Shown in pieces: positions 40,577 to 50,346 of a stretch of 50,728 nt of DNA; position 1 is the first letter of the stretch; each line of letters opens with the position of its first letter. The stretch comes from Verrucomicrobiota bacterium JB024 (GTDB lineage: Bacteria; Verrucomicrobiota; Verrucomicrobiia; Opitutales; Cerasicoccaceae), in the NCBI GenBank assembly GCA_030673825.1, contig JAUTCS010000042.1:1-50728 (forward strand). The letters run 5' to 3'. Below the pieces are notes generated by a model. It did no database searches and had not been told where the DNA came from. It was given only the letters and a program-made list of their open reading frames with translations. The position numbers were made by a program, and so were the translations under genes.

Positions 40577-41887
40577 ATGCAAACGATTTTAAAATACGGT
40601 GCCATCGGCGACGGCAAGACCCTGAACACCACGGCGATTCAGGCCGCCATCGACGCGGTGGCAGAGAGCGGAGGCGGCACGCTGCTCGTCCCGCCGGGGC
40701 ACTACGTCACTGGCACGCTCGTACTGAAGAACAATCTCACGCTGCGACTGGAGCCCGGCGCGGTGATTGTAGGCTCGAGCAACCCCGACGACTACCCCCC
40801 GACGACGTTCCACCACCACCTCTTCGGCTACGTCAACTGCCTCCTCTACGCCTTTGACGGCGAAAACATCCGTCTGACCGGCGACGGCGTGATCGACTTC
40901 AACCACGAGGCCTTCATGGACTTTACGCGTCCTTACCCGGGACGGAACGCCACCTTCGACGGCATGAACGAGCGCCAGATCGGCGAGGCCCCCGTCACCC
41001 CCGGCAAGCGCCCGCGCCTGCCCCTGTTTTTTCACCACTGCAAGCATGTGCGCGTGGACGGCCTGCGCCTGATCAACTCGCCCTGCTGGACCGTCACCGC
41101 CAGCTGCTGTCAGGACGTGAAGATCGAGAGCCTGACCATCGATAACAACCTGCTCGCCCCCAACAACGACTGCGTGCACATCTGCGGCAGTCAGGACGTG
41201 GTCATCCGCGGCTGCGTCTTCTCGGCAGCGGACGACTGCATCGCCGTTACCGGGATCACTGACAGCAGCTTCGTGGCGGATCGCATCGTCATTTCCGACT
41301 GCACCATGCGTGCGCGCTCCTCGGCCATCCGGCTGGGCCACTTCGACGGCAAGGTCCAGAACGTCGTCATCTCCAACATCACCGCCTACGAGTGCAACCG
41401 CGGCCTGAGCATCTTCTCCGGGGACGGCGGCTGGGTCGAAAATGTCCGGGCCACGAACCTCGTCATGCAGACGCAGATCTACGCCGGGGGCTGGTGGGGC
41501 AAGGGCGAGCCCGCCGTCATCTGCGCCATCGGCGAATCTGCCCGCATCGCCAACATCTGCCTTTCCAACATCGAGGCCCGCTCCGAAAACTCGATCACCC
41601 TCATCGGCCAGGCCGGAAACGTCCGGGACATTTCGCTCATCGACTGGCGCCTGCGCCTGCGCGCGGGCTGGAACCGCCCCGTATACGGCAGCACGCTCGA
41701 CCTCGCCCCCTTCAATGAAGTGCAGATTGAGGTCGAGAACGGCGAAACCACCCGCATCCCGTGGTTGCATGCCCGTGAGGTCAACGGCCTGTACATGCGC
41801 AACGTCCGCGCCGAGATCGAGCCGGAGGAAACCGCCGAGCTCGACATCTCGCCCATCCAGCTGGACGTAACCCTGCGGGAAGACTAA
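40577..41887 (+). CDS. GH28-like polygalacturonase, apparently cytoplasmic
   Basis: A 436-residue right-handed beta-helix enzyme. YGAIGDGKTLNTTAIQAAIDA is the family N-terminus. Catalytic motifs are NNDCVHICGSQDV (the usual NTD loop with Asn for Thr), AADDCIAVTG (the DD pair) and a downstream RLGHFDG in the GHG position. GH28 enzymes hydrolyse galacturonan or rhamnogalacturonan linkages with three Asp residues. There is no signal peptide from this start or from the alternative start 23 codons upstream, so it probably acts on imported oligosaccharides in the cytoplasm. It is separated from the preceding gene by a terminator and must have its own promoter. Confidence 0.88.
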   Translation: MQTILKYGAIGDGKTLNTTAIQAAIDAVAESGGGTLLVPPGHYVTGTLVLKNNLTLRLEPGAVIVGSSNPDDYPPTTFHHHLFGYVNCLLYAFDGENIRLTGDGVIDFNHEAFMDFTRPYPGRNATFDGMNERQIGEAPVTPGKRPRLPLFFHHCKHVRVDGLRLINSPCWTVTASCCQDVKIESLTIDNNLLAPNNDCVHICGSQDVVIRGCVFSAADDCIAVTGITDSSFVADRIVISDCTMRARSSAIRLGHFDGKVQNVVISNITAYECNRGLSIFSGDGGWVENVRATNLVMQTQIYAGGWWGKGEPAVICAIGESARIANICLSNIEARSENSITLIGQAGNVRDISLIDWRLRLRAGWNRPVYGSTLDLAPFNEVQIEVENGETTRIPWLHAREVNGLYMRNVRAEIEPEETAELDISPIQLDVTLRED

Positions 41888-41993
41888 GCAGCCCTCGGCA
41901 GAGAAACTAACACTTTAGCCTGCGACATCTTCTTTGCTGCGGCGCGGTCTTTTTTATTAACGATCCGCATGCCCGCAACGAACGTGCGTGCAC

Positions 41994-44345
41994 TCAGAGC
42001 GGGCCCGCGCCAGCCACAGTGACTTCCATCGTCTCGGTTGCGGCGTGGTTGTGCTCCTGGAAGCGCTTGATGCCCTCGCGGTTGCCGATGACGTAGAGCA
42101 CGTCGCCGGGCTGGAGAATCTCGTCCGGCAGTGGCCCGGTGATGCGCCGCTCGCCTCGCTGGATGCCCAGCACCGTCACCCCGTAGGCCTTGCGCAGGTT
42201 GGATCCGGCGAGGGTCTTGTCCGCGATCTCCGAGTCGCGGTCGAGGTAGATCGTCTCGATAATGAAGGTCGGCGTCCCCGCCGAGTCTCCACCCCCATCG
42301 GCCCGCTCGAGCTGGAGCAGCTCCGTCGCCCGCTGGGTCTCCTCATCGCTGCCGAAGAGGTACAGGTGGTCGAGCGGAAAGATCACCGTCCCCGGGCCCG
42401 GGTCGTACTGGACCTGCCCGGCGCGTCCCAATGCGATGATCGAGGCCCGCGTCAGCTTGCGCAGGTCAAGGTCGCTGATACGCTTGCCGCAGGCCGCGGC
42501 GTTGGCCTTGACGAGCACGTCCCGGATCGAGACCGGCCAGGGGTACTGGCGCTTGATCTCCTCCAGGGTCTTCTGACGGCGGGCAGGCTCCTCAGCCTCA
42601 GCCCGCTTGTTAAAGCTCTCCATGAACAGCAGCTCCAGGCGGCTCTGGATATTGACGATGCGGTTCCAGAAGATAACCCCGGCCACGATCAGAAGGACGA
42701 AGAACCCGGCCAGCGCCACGCCACCGGGCAGGTACTGCGCCGTGACCGAGAGGTAGAGGCCCCCCAGCAGGATGATGAGCACGGCGAACAGAAAGGTGTT
42801 GAAGATGTTGCGCAGGCGCCCCCGGAAGTACTGCCGCTCCGCCGTGGAGGAAAAGAGCGAGTCCGTCAGCAGCAGGACGATGGCGTTGAGGTTGCGCAGG
42901 ATGGCCGAGATAAACGGCAGGCACAGCAGCGCAGAGACCCACCAGACCACCGGCACCGCCCAAGAGCGGTACTGCGCCAGATGCTCATGAGCGGTGATGA
43001 AGTGCGTCACGATATAGGCCAGCAGGACCACGCCGTTGAGCAGCAGAAAGGTGAAGAGGATTTGCAGGGCGGGCCGCTTGGCCAGCTTCAGAAACGGACT
43101 GCGCCCCATCTGGGAATGGATGTCGTCGTAAAAGTTGCGGTAGAACCGACCCACCACGCGCAAGCCGCGCGGCATGCGGGTGCTGAGTTTGCCGTAGAGG
43201 GGGTCGGCCTTGACCGTCAGGCTGAGCGCCAAAAGCGTAGTCAACAACGAGACCCCAACCGCGACCGCCACCAGGCTGTCCCCGGAGACGCCGGTCTTTT
43301 TCCCCATGGCGGCGATGATGAAGCTGAACTCCCCGATCTGGGCCTTGGCCACAGCGGCGCGAAAGGCGGTATCGGGATTCTGCCCGCCGAGGAAAAAGCC
43401 GATCCAGACCGTCAGCACCTTGATCACGACGACAAGCAAGCTCAGCCCGACGATCAGCTCCCAGTTGTCCCACAGCAGTTGCGGCTCGATCAGCATCCCT
43501 ACCGCCACGAAAAAAACCGCGCAGAAAATATTCCGCAGCGGTTCTGTGGCATTCTCGATCCGGTGAGCCAGCGGCGTTTGCGAGAGCACCGACCCGGCCA
43601 GGAAGGCCCCCAGCGCCTCGGAAAACTCCAGCTTCATCGCGATCACACTGACGCCAAGCATCAGAGCCACGACCGAAAGCGTGATCAGCTCGATACTGCC
43701 CACGCGGTCCAGCAGGTTCAGGAAGTACGGGGCGACGAGCTTGCCCACGTAGTAGGTCACCACGACGAACACCGCGATCAGGAACGTGATCTTGCCGATG
43801 GCAAAAAAACTGACCTGCCCCGAGAGCGCCACCCCGGAGAGCACGACCAGGAGCGTCACCGCGAGGATGTCCTCCAGGATCAGTACCCCGACGGCGAGCT
43901 GCGCGTGCGGCTTGTCCAGCCGCCCCAGGTCGCGCAGCACGGCTACCGTTACCATAGAGGAACTGATGGCCAGCAGCGATCCGAGAAAAATGCCCTGCAC
44001 CGGGCTCCACCCCAGCAACGGCGCAATCTGCGCCCCGACAAAGAGCAGCACTACGGTCTGAAGCGTGACCGCCAGCACAGCGGGCCCCATCACCCGCTGA
44101 AGCCGCCGCAGGTCGAACTCCAGCCCGATGTAGAACATCAGAAAGACCACACCGAGCTCGCTCAGCTCGTTGACCGTGGCCAGGTCGTGGATGGGCGATT
44201 GCTCCCACAAGTTGGGTCCGATGAGAAAACCGCTCAGCAGGTAGCCCAGAAAGACGGGCAATTTCAGCCGCTGGAACAGCAGCGAAACGCTCGCCGCGCA
44301 TACCAGCACGATCGCCAGGTCCCCGATGAAATTGCCGTGGTTCAA
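41994..44345 (-). CDS. CPA2/KefB-type cation:proton antiporter with two TrkA-C domains
   Basis: A 783-residue inner-membrane protein. About 12 helices cover residues 1-400 (LAIVLVCAASVSLLFQRLKL at the N-terminus, LAISSSMVTVAVLRDLGRL in the transport core, VFFVAVGMLIEPQLL later), as in the CPA2 family (KefB/KefC, GerN). A second membrane section (about 430-560) has the sequence ILFTFLLLNGVVLLAYIV. Two cytoplasmic RCK_C/TrkA-C-type domains follow at about 590-665 and 690-765. It should exchange K+ or Na+ for H+ under ligand control. The extra second membrane section is not typical of E. coli KefB. It is divergent from the epimerase-like gene and convergent with the GH28 gene. Confidence 0.9.
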   Translation of the reverse strand: MNHGNFIGDLAIVLVCAASVSLLFQRLKLPVFLGYLLSGFLIGPNLWEQSPIHDLATVNELSELGVVFLMFYIGLEFDLRRLQRVMGPAVLAVTLQTVVLLFVGAQIAPLLGWSPVQGIFLGSLLAISSSMVTVAVLRDLGRLDKPHAQLAVGVLILEDILAVTLLVVLSGVALSGQVSFFAIGKITFLIAVFVVVTYYVGKLVAPYFLNLLDRVGSIELITLSVVALMLGVSVIAMKLEFSEALGAFLAGSVLSQTPLAHRIENATEPLRNIFCAVFFVAVGMLIEPQLLWDNWELIVGLSLLVVVIKVLTVWIGFFLGGQNPDTAFRAAVAKAQIGEFSFIIAAMGKKTGVSGDSLVAVAVGVSLLTTLLALSLTVKADPLYGKLSTRMPRGLRVVGRFYRNFYDDIHSQMGRSPFLKLAKRPALQILFTFLLLNGVVLLAYIVTHFITAHEHLAQYRSWAVPVVWWVSALLCLPFISAILRNLNAIVLLLTDSLFSSTAERQYFRGRLRNIFNTFLFAVLIILLGGLYLSVTAQYLPGGVALAGFFVLLIVAGVIFWNRIVNIQSRLELLFMESFNKRAEAEEPARRQKTLEEIKRQYPWPVSIRDVLVKANAAACGKRISDLDLRKLTRASIIALGRAGQVQYDPGPGTVIFPLDHLYLFGSDEETQRATELLQLERADGGGDSAGTPTFIIETIYLDRDSEIADKTLAGSNLRKAYGVTVLGIQRGERRITGPLPDEILQPGDVLYVIGNREGIKRFQEHNHAATETMEVTVAGAGPL

Positions 44346-44579
44346 ACTGAGGAAAAGTTAGACAGTCAGAAGAGTCCGCCAGGTGAGAGTCAGGCAGCGG
44401 CAGCCCAGGTCATTTGAAGACACGACCTAAAGCAAAATCTGGGCCGAACCCTCCCCCGGCGCAACGGAAAATATGCCCGCGCCGCGATTTGCTGCCCAGT
44501 AAAGCAAGATTATCTGAAGCTTATTGCCTTAGCCGCCTTTCGGGGTTGCCACGCTGACGCTCTCCGCAAACATGCCAGC

Positions 44580-45359
44580 ATGCCCTTCATCCCCGGACTC
44601 GTCTCCGTTAGCTTTCGCCCGCTCGCCCCGGACGCCCTCGCCGCGCTGGCCGCCCGTGTCGGCGTGCAGGCCATCGAGTGGGGAGGCGACATCCACGTGC
44701 CCCCCGGCGACCTCGCCCGCGCCCGCGAAGTCGCCACCATCACCGCCGACCACGGCTTGTCCACCGCCTGCTACGGCTCCTACTACCGGCTCGGCGTGTC
44801 CGAGACCGACGGGCTGGCCTTCGGCACGGTGCTGGAAACCGCCACCGCGCTTGGAGCTCCCAGTATTCGCGTGTGGGCCGGAAACACGCCCTCGGCGGAT
44901 ATCTCCGAGGCTGACCGCCGCACCGTGACCGAGGACGCCGTCCGCTGCGCCGAGGCCGCTGCCCAGGCCGGGATCAAGCTCGCGCTGGAGTACCACGGTG
45001 GCACGCTGACCGACTGCGACGCCTCCGCCGTGCGCCTGCTCAACGAGGCTCCCCACCCCAACCTCTATACGCTCTGGCAGCCCATCAACGGCGAGACCCG
45101 CGAGAACAACCTCACCGCGCTGCGCCACGTGCTCCCGCGCCTGCTCAACCTCCACGTCTTCCACTGGACCAAGCCCGCCGCCGACATCATCCGCCACCCG
45201 CTGGCCGAGGGCGCGGACAACTGGGCCGCCTACCTCGGGCTCGCCGCGAAGGCTCCGTGCGAGCGCTATTGCCTGCTCGAGTTCGTCCTGAACGACGATC
45301 CCGAGCAGCTCGCCACCGACGCCGCCACGCTGCGGGAGTGGCTACACCACAACGGTTGA
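44580..45359 (+). CDS. Sugar phosphate isomerase/epimerase-like TIM barrel
   Basis: A 259-residue AP-endonuclease-2-like TIM barrel. VQAIEWGGDIHVPPG, YGSYYRLG, IRVWAGNTPS and LALEYHGGTLTD are the strand ends of the xylose-isomerase-like superfamily, with Glu and His metal-ligand candidates in IEWGGDIH, LEYHGG and LHVFHW. Members isomerise or epimerise free or phosphorylated sugars; the substrate is unknown. It has no signal peptide and is cytoplasmic. It lies divergent from the antiporter gene, with a 234-base spacer in which I see no clear promoter. A sugar-catabolic role with the neighbouring glycan locus is possible but not shown. Confidence 0.82.
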   Translation: MPFIPGLVSVSFRPLAPDALAALAARVGVQAIEWGGDIHVPPGDLARAREVATITADHGLSTACYGSYYRLGVSETDGLAFGTVLETATALGAPSIRVWAGNTPSADISEADRRTVTEDAVRCAEAAAQAGIKLALEYHGGTLTDCDASAVRLLNEAPHPNLYTLWQPINGETRENNLTALRHVLPRLLNLHVFHWTKPAADIIRHPLAEGADNWAAYLGLAAKAPCERYCLLEFVLNDDPEQLATDAATLREWLHHNG

Positions 45360-45372
45360 GGGCATAAAATTT

Positions 45373-46320
45373 TCAAGCGTCCCCCACCATCGCTTTCAAA
45401 TGTTCGCGAACCGAGGCCGCCAGCGCCTGTAGATGGTATCCACCTTCCAATACGCTGACGAGGCGCCCTGAGCAATGTTCGGCTGCAAGGGCGCAAGCCG
45501 TCCGCGTCATCTCCCCGAAGTCCTCCTCGGTCAGCTCCAAGTGTGCCATCGGGTCGAGATGGTGGGCGTCGAACCCCGCCGAGACGAGGATCATATCTGG
45601 GCGAAAATCCGCCACAGCGTCCGCAATGGGGCCGCTGAGCAGGTTGCGGCAGGCCATGCCCTTAGTACCCGGCGGAAGTGGAAAATTCAGCGTCGTTCCG
45701 CGGCCCGCACCGATGCCGCGCTCGTCCGCCTCGCCCGTACCCGGGTAAAACGGGTACTGGTGCATGCTGCAAAAGAACACCCGCTCGTTGTCGTAGAAAC
45801 TGTGCTGGGTGCCATTGCCGTGATGCACGTCCCAGTCGAGAATAAACACGCGTTCGAGCCCGTGCTTCGCCAGCGCATAGCGGGCCGCGATGGCGACATT
45901 GTTAAACAGGCAAAAACCCATCGCTTTGGCGCGCTCAGCGTGGTGGCCCGGCGGGCGTAACGCGCAAAAAGCGTTGTCGCACTCCCCTGTCATAACCGCA
46001 TCCACCGCTCCGATCGCAGCCCCCGCCGCCAGCAAGGCGACATGGTAGGACTCGTGAGAGACCCGTGTCTCTCCCCGGTCGAGCTGGTCCGCACCAGACA
46101 GGCACGCCTCCTCGATGCGGCGGATGTAGTCCACGTCATGATTAGCCTCTACCCAGGCGATATCAGCCGGCTCGGCCAAGTGCCACTGGAGCTTCGCCTG
46201 AAGGGGCGAGTTCTCCAAGTCATCAATGATAGCGCGGGTGCGCTCCAGCCGCTCGGGGTGATCCGCACCTGTCTCGTGATGGACAAAGTCCGGATGCTGG
46301 AAAAGCGCCGTCTTCAGCAT
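45373..46320 (-). CDS. Histone deacetylase-family amidohydrolase (class II-like)
   Basis: A 315-residue zinc-dependent deacetylase-fold protein. RPPGHHAERAKAMGFCLFNNVAIAA gives the active-site His pair and the FCxFNN signature, DWDVHHGNG provides Asp and His zinc ligands, VSAGFDAH gives the third, and EGGYHL near the C-terminus is the family glycine-tyrosine motif. Bacterial members deacetylate acetoin-utilisation proteins, polyamines or other small molecules. This protein reads like the class II/acetylpolyamine-amidohydrolase-related branch, but a substrate cannot be assigned. It is cytoplasmic, convergent with the epimerase-like gene, and in the same direction as the hydantoinase fusion gene after a 120-base spacer. 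Confidence 0.92.
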   Translation of the reverse strand: MLKTALFQHPDFVHHETGADHPERLERTRAIIDDLENSPLQAKLQWHLAEPADIAWVEANHDVDYIRRIEEACLSGADQLDRGETRVSHESYHVALLAAGAAIGAVDAVMTGECDNAFCALRPPGHHAERAKAMGFCLFNNVAIAARYALAKHGLERVFILDWDVHHGNGTQHSFYDNERVFFCSMHQYPFYPGTGEADERGIGAGRGTTLNFPLPPGTKGMACRNLLSGPIADAVADFRPDMILVSAGFDAHHLDPMAHLELTEEDFGEMTRTACALAAEHCSGRLVSVLEGGYHLQALAASVREHLKAMVGDA

Positions 46321-46440
46321 GAGGATAAAATAGCATAAACCGCTCCGCTGCCAAGCTCCGGCTTTGTCACTTTTTCAAAAAAGTCTGCGGGTCAGCCAGC
46401 CGGGTCCTTGCGACTGAAGAGAATCGGTTCTCGCTCGCCC

Positions 46441-49400
46441 TTACAAAGCGCTCCCGTAGCCGCCTCCGCCGGGCGTCTCAATCCGCAGGCGCTGCCCCGG
46501 CTGTGCGTCAAACTGGTCGCTCGCGCTCAGCTGACGCTGCTCGTCGCCTGGCCCGATCAAGGTCTGCCTGCCGGGCTGCCCGTCTCCTCCACCGGCGAGC
46601 CCTTCTGGCCCATCGCTGCGACGCTGCGTGAGTAGCGACACGCCGAGCGGCTCCAAAAACTCGACCTCGCGCACTAACCCGTCACCCCCGTGCCAGCGGC
46701 CCTCACCGCCCGAACCCGTGCGCAGACCGAAGCTCCAAAGCCGCACCGGGTAGCGCCACTCGAAAACCTCCGGGTCCGTGATGGCGGTGTTGGTCATGTG
46801 GCAATGCACGCCGCTGGCCCCGTCGAAGCCCTCCCCTGCGCCCGCGCCGCCACCGATCGTCTCGTAGTAGCTGCGTCGCTCGTCGCCAAAGACAAAGTTG
46901 TTCATCGTGCCCTGGCTGCACGCGACCATCCCCAACGCCAGCAATAGCGTATCCACGAGGCGCTGGCTGACCTCGACATTTCCGCCCATCACAGCGGGCG
47001 CGGTGGCAGGGTCTTCGGGGAAGGCTGGGTTGAGCATCCCCTCGGGCAGGCGAATATCCAGACCGGCGAGGAGGCCGTCATTCAAAGGGATGTCCTCGCG
47101 CACCAGCAGACGCAGCACGTAGATCAGGGCGCTGTGCACGATGGCGGGCGTGGCGTTCAGGTTATTGGCCTGAACCGCCGACGTATCCGAAAAATCGATA
47201 CATACCCGACTATCCGCGCGACTAATATCGACCGCGATCACCGCGCCGCCGTCCATCCGCTGGCGAGCCCGGCGGGGTTCGCTCACGGCTTTTTCAAGGG
47301 CCCGTTCCAACGCGGAGGCGGAGAAGGTTTTCAGGTCCTCCATCTGTTCGGCGACCTGGCTTCGTCCAAACTCATCCACCATCGCCAGCAGGGTCTGCGC
47401 GCCCCGGCGGTTCGCGGCCACCTGTGCGCGGATGTCCGCCAGGTTGTGCGACACATCGCGGCTGGGCCACTCCCCGCCGCGCAGAAGCTCTTCCAACCCG
47501 TCGAAGCGGTTCTCGCCCTTGCGCAGCAGATAGCGCGGTGCGATGACCACCCCCTCTTCGGCCAGAGAGGTTGCATCCACCGGCATGGAGCCGGGGCGCT
47601 TTCCGCCGATCTCGGCATGGTGGGCGCGACTGGCCACATAGCCGACGAGCGCGCCATCGTCCGCGTGCACGGGCGTGATAACGGTCACGTCCGGCAGGTG
47701 CGAACCGCCAAAGCCGGGGTGGTTCGTGACCACAACATCACCCGGACGCAACTCCAGCGCAGCGGCCACCCGGCGCACGCACAGCCCAAGGGCGCCGAGG
47801 TGGACAGGGATGTGCGGGGCGTTGGCGATGAGCTCGCCCTTCGCGTCCAGCAAGGCGCAGGAGTAGTCGAGGCGCTCTTTCACGTTGGTCGAAACCGCCG
47901 TACGCTGAAGCTGCATGCCCATCTCCTCCACCACACGCCGAAAGCGATTGGTAAAAAGCTCACGACGAACGAGCGTGTCGGCGGCATTTGTATCCGCTTT
48001 TTGATACGCGCCACCGGTCAGCTTCAGTGTACCCGCCTCGCCCCGGCTCAGGCTCCATCCCGGGTCCACAACCAGCGTGGCCGTCTCGTCCGCGAGCACG
48101 CGCGAGCGATCCGCCGCCGCTTCGGTTTCGTCAAAGCTTTCACGCTCATCCTGCCCCGACGCCGCCGCAACGACCGCCCGGAGCTTGACCACCTCCAGAG
48201 CATCGCCTGGTTGCCAGTAGCCGAAGACCTGCTCATAGCGCCCGGCGAACGCTTCCTCCAACGAGCCTTCGGGCGACCACGGCACCTCCAGCGGCGACTC
48301 TTGCCCGACCAGCCGCAGGTGCGCCACCCGTTGGCGGACCTCGCAACGATACGGCTCCACGCCCTCGGCTGCCAGTTGACGTCTGCCCTCAGCCTCCAGC
48401 TCGGCGAACTGTCCGGCGAGTCCATCCTGCACCTCCGCAAGCGGCTGAAGCACCTGACGCTCGCAGATGCGCTCCATCCGCGCGTGCCTCAGCCCATAGG
48501 CGCTGAGCAGGCCCGCGTCTTTTGGAAAAAGCACGGTGCGTATGCCGAGATTTTCCGCCACGGGGCAAGCATGCAGCCCGCCCGCCCCGCCGAAGCACAC
48601 CAGCGCGTAGTCCGCCAGGTCGTAGCCCTCACGCACGGAGATGGCACGTATGGCGTCGGCCATACGCTCGTTAGCGATGTCGAGAAACCCCTTCAGCAAC
48701 GCGTCGCGCTCGCTACCCGTGGCCGCGATGATCTCAGTCAAACGCGCCTCGGCGCCCTCCGGGCTGACCGGGATGCCGAAGTGCTCCGGATCGAGCCGCC
48801 CGGCCAACAGGTTGACATCCGTCAACGTGAGCGGGCCGCCCGCGCCATAGCAGGCCGGACCGGGCGAGGCGCCCGCGCTCTCGGGGCCGACAAAGAGCGA
48901 CTTCCCATCGAAGCCACAAATGGAGCCGCCACCGGCTGCGACCGTCTCGATGCTCAGCGCGGGTGCGACGATCTGAGAGTCCCCCACCCGCTGCACATCG
49001 CGGTAGGAAAACTCGCCGTCAAAGCGCGAGACATCCGTGCTTGTCCCGCCCATATCAAAGCCGATGAGTCGCGAGAACCCCGCCCGCATCCCAACCGACG
49101 CCGCGCCGACCACGCCCCCCGCCGGACCACTGAGCAGACTGTCCTTGGGGCGGAACTGCCCGCGCCCGACCAGGCCGCCCGCACTCGTCATCACGTGCAG
49201 TCGCCCGTCGGGGATCGCAGCCTCTACTCGGTCCAGGTAGGCCTCCATAACGGGCCCGAGGTAGGCGTCGGTCACAGCAGTCTGGGCGCGAGGCACGAAC
49301 TTGATAAAGGGCGCGAGCGCCGAAGACAGCGAGACAGTAGAAAAGCCTTCCTCGCGCAATATCGCCCCTAGCTGTTCCTCATGCTCCGGATTGAGATAGC

Positions 49401-50100
49401 TGTGCAGCAGCGCGACCGCGGCGGCCTCGCAGCCGTCTTCACGCGCCTGACGAATGGACGTAAGTAAATCCTCCCCGGTCTCCAGTTCACGCAGCACCGA
49501 GCCGTCGGCGCACAAACGCTCGTCCACCTCGATCACGCGGTCGTAGAGCGGACGCGGTTTGACGATATTGAGCGCGAACAAATCCGGTCGTCGCTGGTCG
49601 CCGATGCGCAGCAGGTCGCCGAACCCGGCGGTGACGAGAAAAAGCGTCCGCGCCCCACGCCGTTCCAGCAGGGCATTGGTCCCGCGCGTGGTCCCCAGGC
49701 GCATGGCCACGGGCGGAAGCGGCGCATCGCCGGGCGTACCGGTCATGACCCGCGCGCCGACGATGGGTGCCTCCTCGCCGGTAAACAGCTCTACCAGTTG
49801 CCCCAGCTCCACCCCGGCAGGAGTCTCCGCCAACTCCAGCTCGCCGTCTCGATGGGAAACCACCAGCCAACCCTTTTCGTCGCTACCAGTCGGGCGCAGT
49901 CGAAACCCGCGCAGCACCCCGTCGGCCATCGCAGGCAGGGCTTCCAGGCGCAACGCCGTTCCCTTCACCGAGCCGACCCGAGCCCGCAGGCATCCGCTGG
50001 AGAGCACCTTCGTCCGACACGGCTTACCTGCCGGATCGAGTCCGATCAGGTCCGTGAATGTGCCTCCCGTGTCCGCGCCGATGTGCCACATGAGCCGCAT
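46441..50100 (-). CDS. Fused hydantoinase A/B (5-oxoprolinase) protein
   Basis: A 1219-residue cytoplasmic enzyme of the hydantoinase/oxoprolinase family, with HyuA (about residues 1-680) and HyuB (about 705-1210) in one chain. HIGADTGGTFTDL is the ATP-binding start of HyuA, followed by RLGTTRGTNALLERRG and IGFDMGGTSTDVSRFDGE. HyuB begins with RRELFTNRFRRVVEEMGMQLQRTA and contains NHPGFGGSHLPDVTVITPV. ATP-dependent cleavage of 5-oxoproline to glutamate is the best guess; other cyclic amides such as hydantoins are possible. Fused forms resemble the eukaryotic OPLAH enzyme, whereas many bacteria encode separate HyuA and HyuB subunits. The first ATG was taken; one three codons later is equally possible. 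Confidence 0.9.
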   Translation of the reverse strand: MRLMWHIGADTGGTFTDLIGLDPAGKPCRTKVLSSGCLRARVGSVKGTALRLEALPAMADGVLRGFRLRPTGSDEKGWLVVSHRDGELELAETPAGVELGQLVELFTGEEAPIVGARVMTGTPGDAPLPPVAMRLGTTRGTNALLERRGARTLFLVTAGFGDLLRIGDQRRPDLFALNIVKPRPLYDRVIEVDERLCADGSVLRELETGEDLLTSIRQAREDGCEAAAVALLHSYLNPEHEEQLGAILREEGFSTVSLSSALAPFIKFVPRAQTAVTDAYLGPVMEAYLDRVEAAIPDGRLHVMTSAGGLVGRGQFRPKDSLLSGPAGGVVGAASVGMRAGFSRLIGFDMGGTSTDVSRFDGEFSYRDVQRVGDSQIVAPALSIETVAAGGGSICGFDGKSLFVGPESAGASPGPACYGAGGPLTLTDVNLLAGRLDPEHFGIPVSPEGAEARLTEIIAATGSERDALLKGFLDIANERMADAIRAISVREGYDLADYALVCFGGAGGLHACPVAENLGIRTVLFPKDAGLLSAYGLRHARMERICERQVLQPLAEVQDGLAGQFAELEAEGRRQLAAEGVEPYRCEVRQRVAHLRLVGQESPLEVPWSPEGSLEEAFAGRYEQVFGYWQPGDALEVVKLRAVVAAASGQDERESFDETEAAADRSRVLADETATLVVDPGWSLSRGEAGTLKLTGGAYQKADTNAADTLVRRELFTNRFRRVVEEMGMQLQRTAVSTNVKERLDYSCALLDAKGELIANAPHIPVHLGALGLCVRRVAAALELRPGDVVVTNHPGFGGSHLPDVTVITPVHADDGALVGYVASRAHHAEIGGKRPGSMPVDATSLAEEGVVIAPRYLLRKGENRFDGLEELLRGGEWPSRDVSHNLADIRAQVAANRRGAQTLLAMVDEFGRSQVAEQMEDLKTFSASALERALEKAVSEPRRARQRMDGGAVIAVDISRADSRVCIDFSDTSAVQANNLNATPAIVHSALIYVLRLLVREDIPLNDGLLAGLDIRLPEGMLNPAFPEDPATAPAVMGGNVEVSQRLVDTLLLALGMVACSQGTMNNFVFGDERRSYYETIGGGAGAGEGFDGASGVHCHMTNTAITDPEVFEWRYPVRLWSFGLRTGSGGEGRWHGGDGLVREVEFLEPLGVSLLTQRRSDGPEGLAGGGDGQPGRQTLIGPGDEQRQLSASDQFDAQPGQRLRIETPGGGGYGSAL

Positions 50101-50232
50101 TCAAAAGCCCACCGCAGTTCCCTGCAAGCGCGGGGCTCATTTCTTTCGGTAAAAGACCGGACAATTCGCCCGAGGCGACAGACAGTCGCACGAACTGACT
50201 AACGAGCTTAGCTCCCCTCGCCCGCCCCAAAC

Positions 50233-50269
50233 AAAAGCGCCCCGGCAGATCAGATCGTGCGGGGGCGCT
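50233..50269 (-). terminator. Terminator after cysN
   Basis: On the minus strand a stem AGCGCCCC/GGGGCGCT with an inner GCACG/TGC-type stem-loop is followed by TTTTGTTT. It is about 80 bases beyond the cysN stop and 130 bases upstream of the hydantoinase fusion start. Confidence 0.75.
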
Positions 50270-50346
50270 GGAAAGAAGGGGGAGCGGTGCGGCGGTCTTG
50301 TCGGAGACGTAGGCGGCGCTGTAGAGGCAACCGGACGCCTCGCGTT

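Noticed and set aside
41988-44417. An 809-codon open frame opposite the KefB-type antiporter
   Set aside because: Composition is a reflection of the antiporter codons, with no hydrophobic core or motif. The antiporter frame has clear helices and TrkA-C domains.
44346-44579. Promoters for the divergent antiporter and epimerase-like genes
   Set aside because: I could not find a pair of -35 and -10 boxes with reasonable spacing on either strand that stood out from background.
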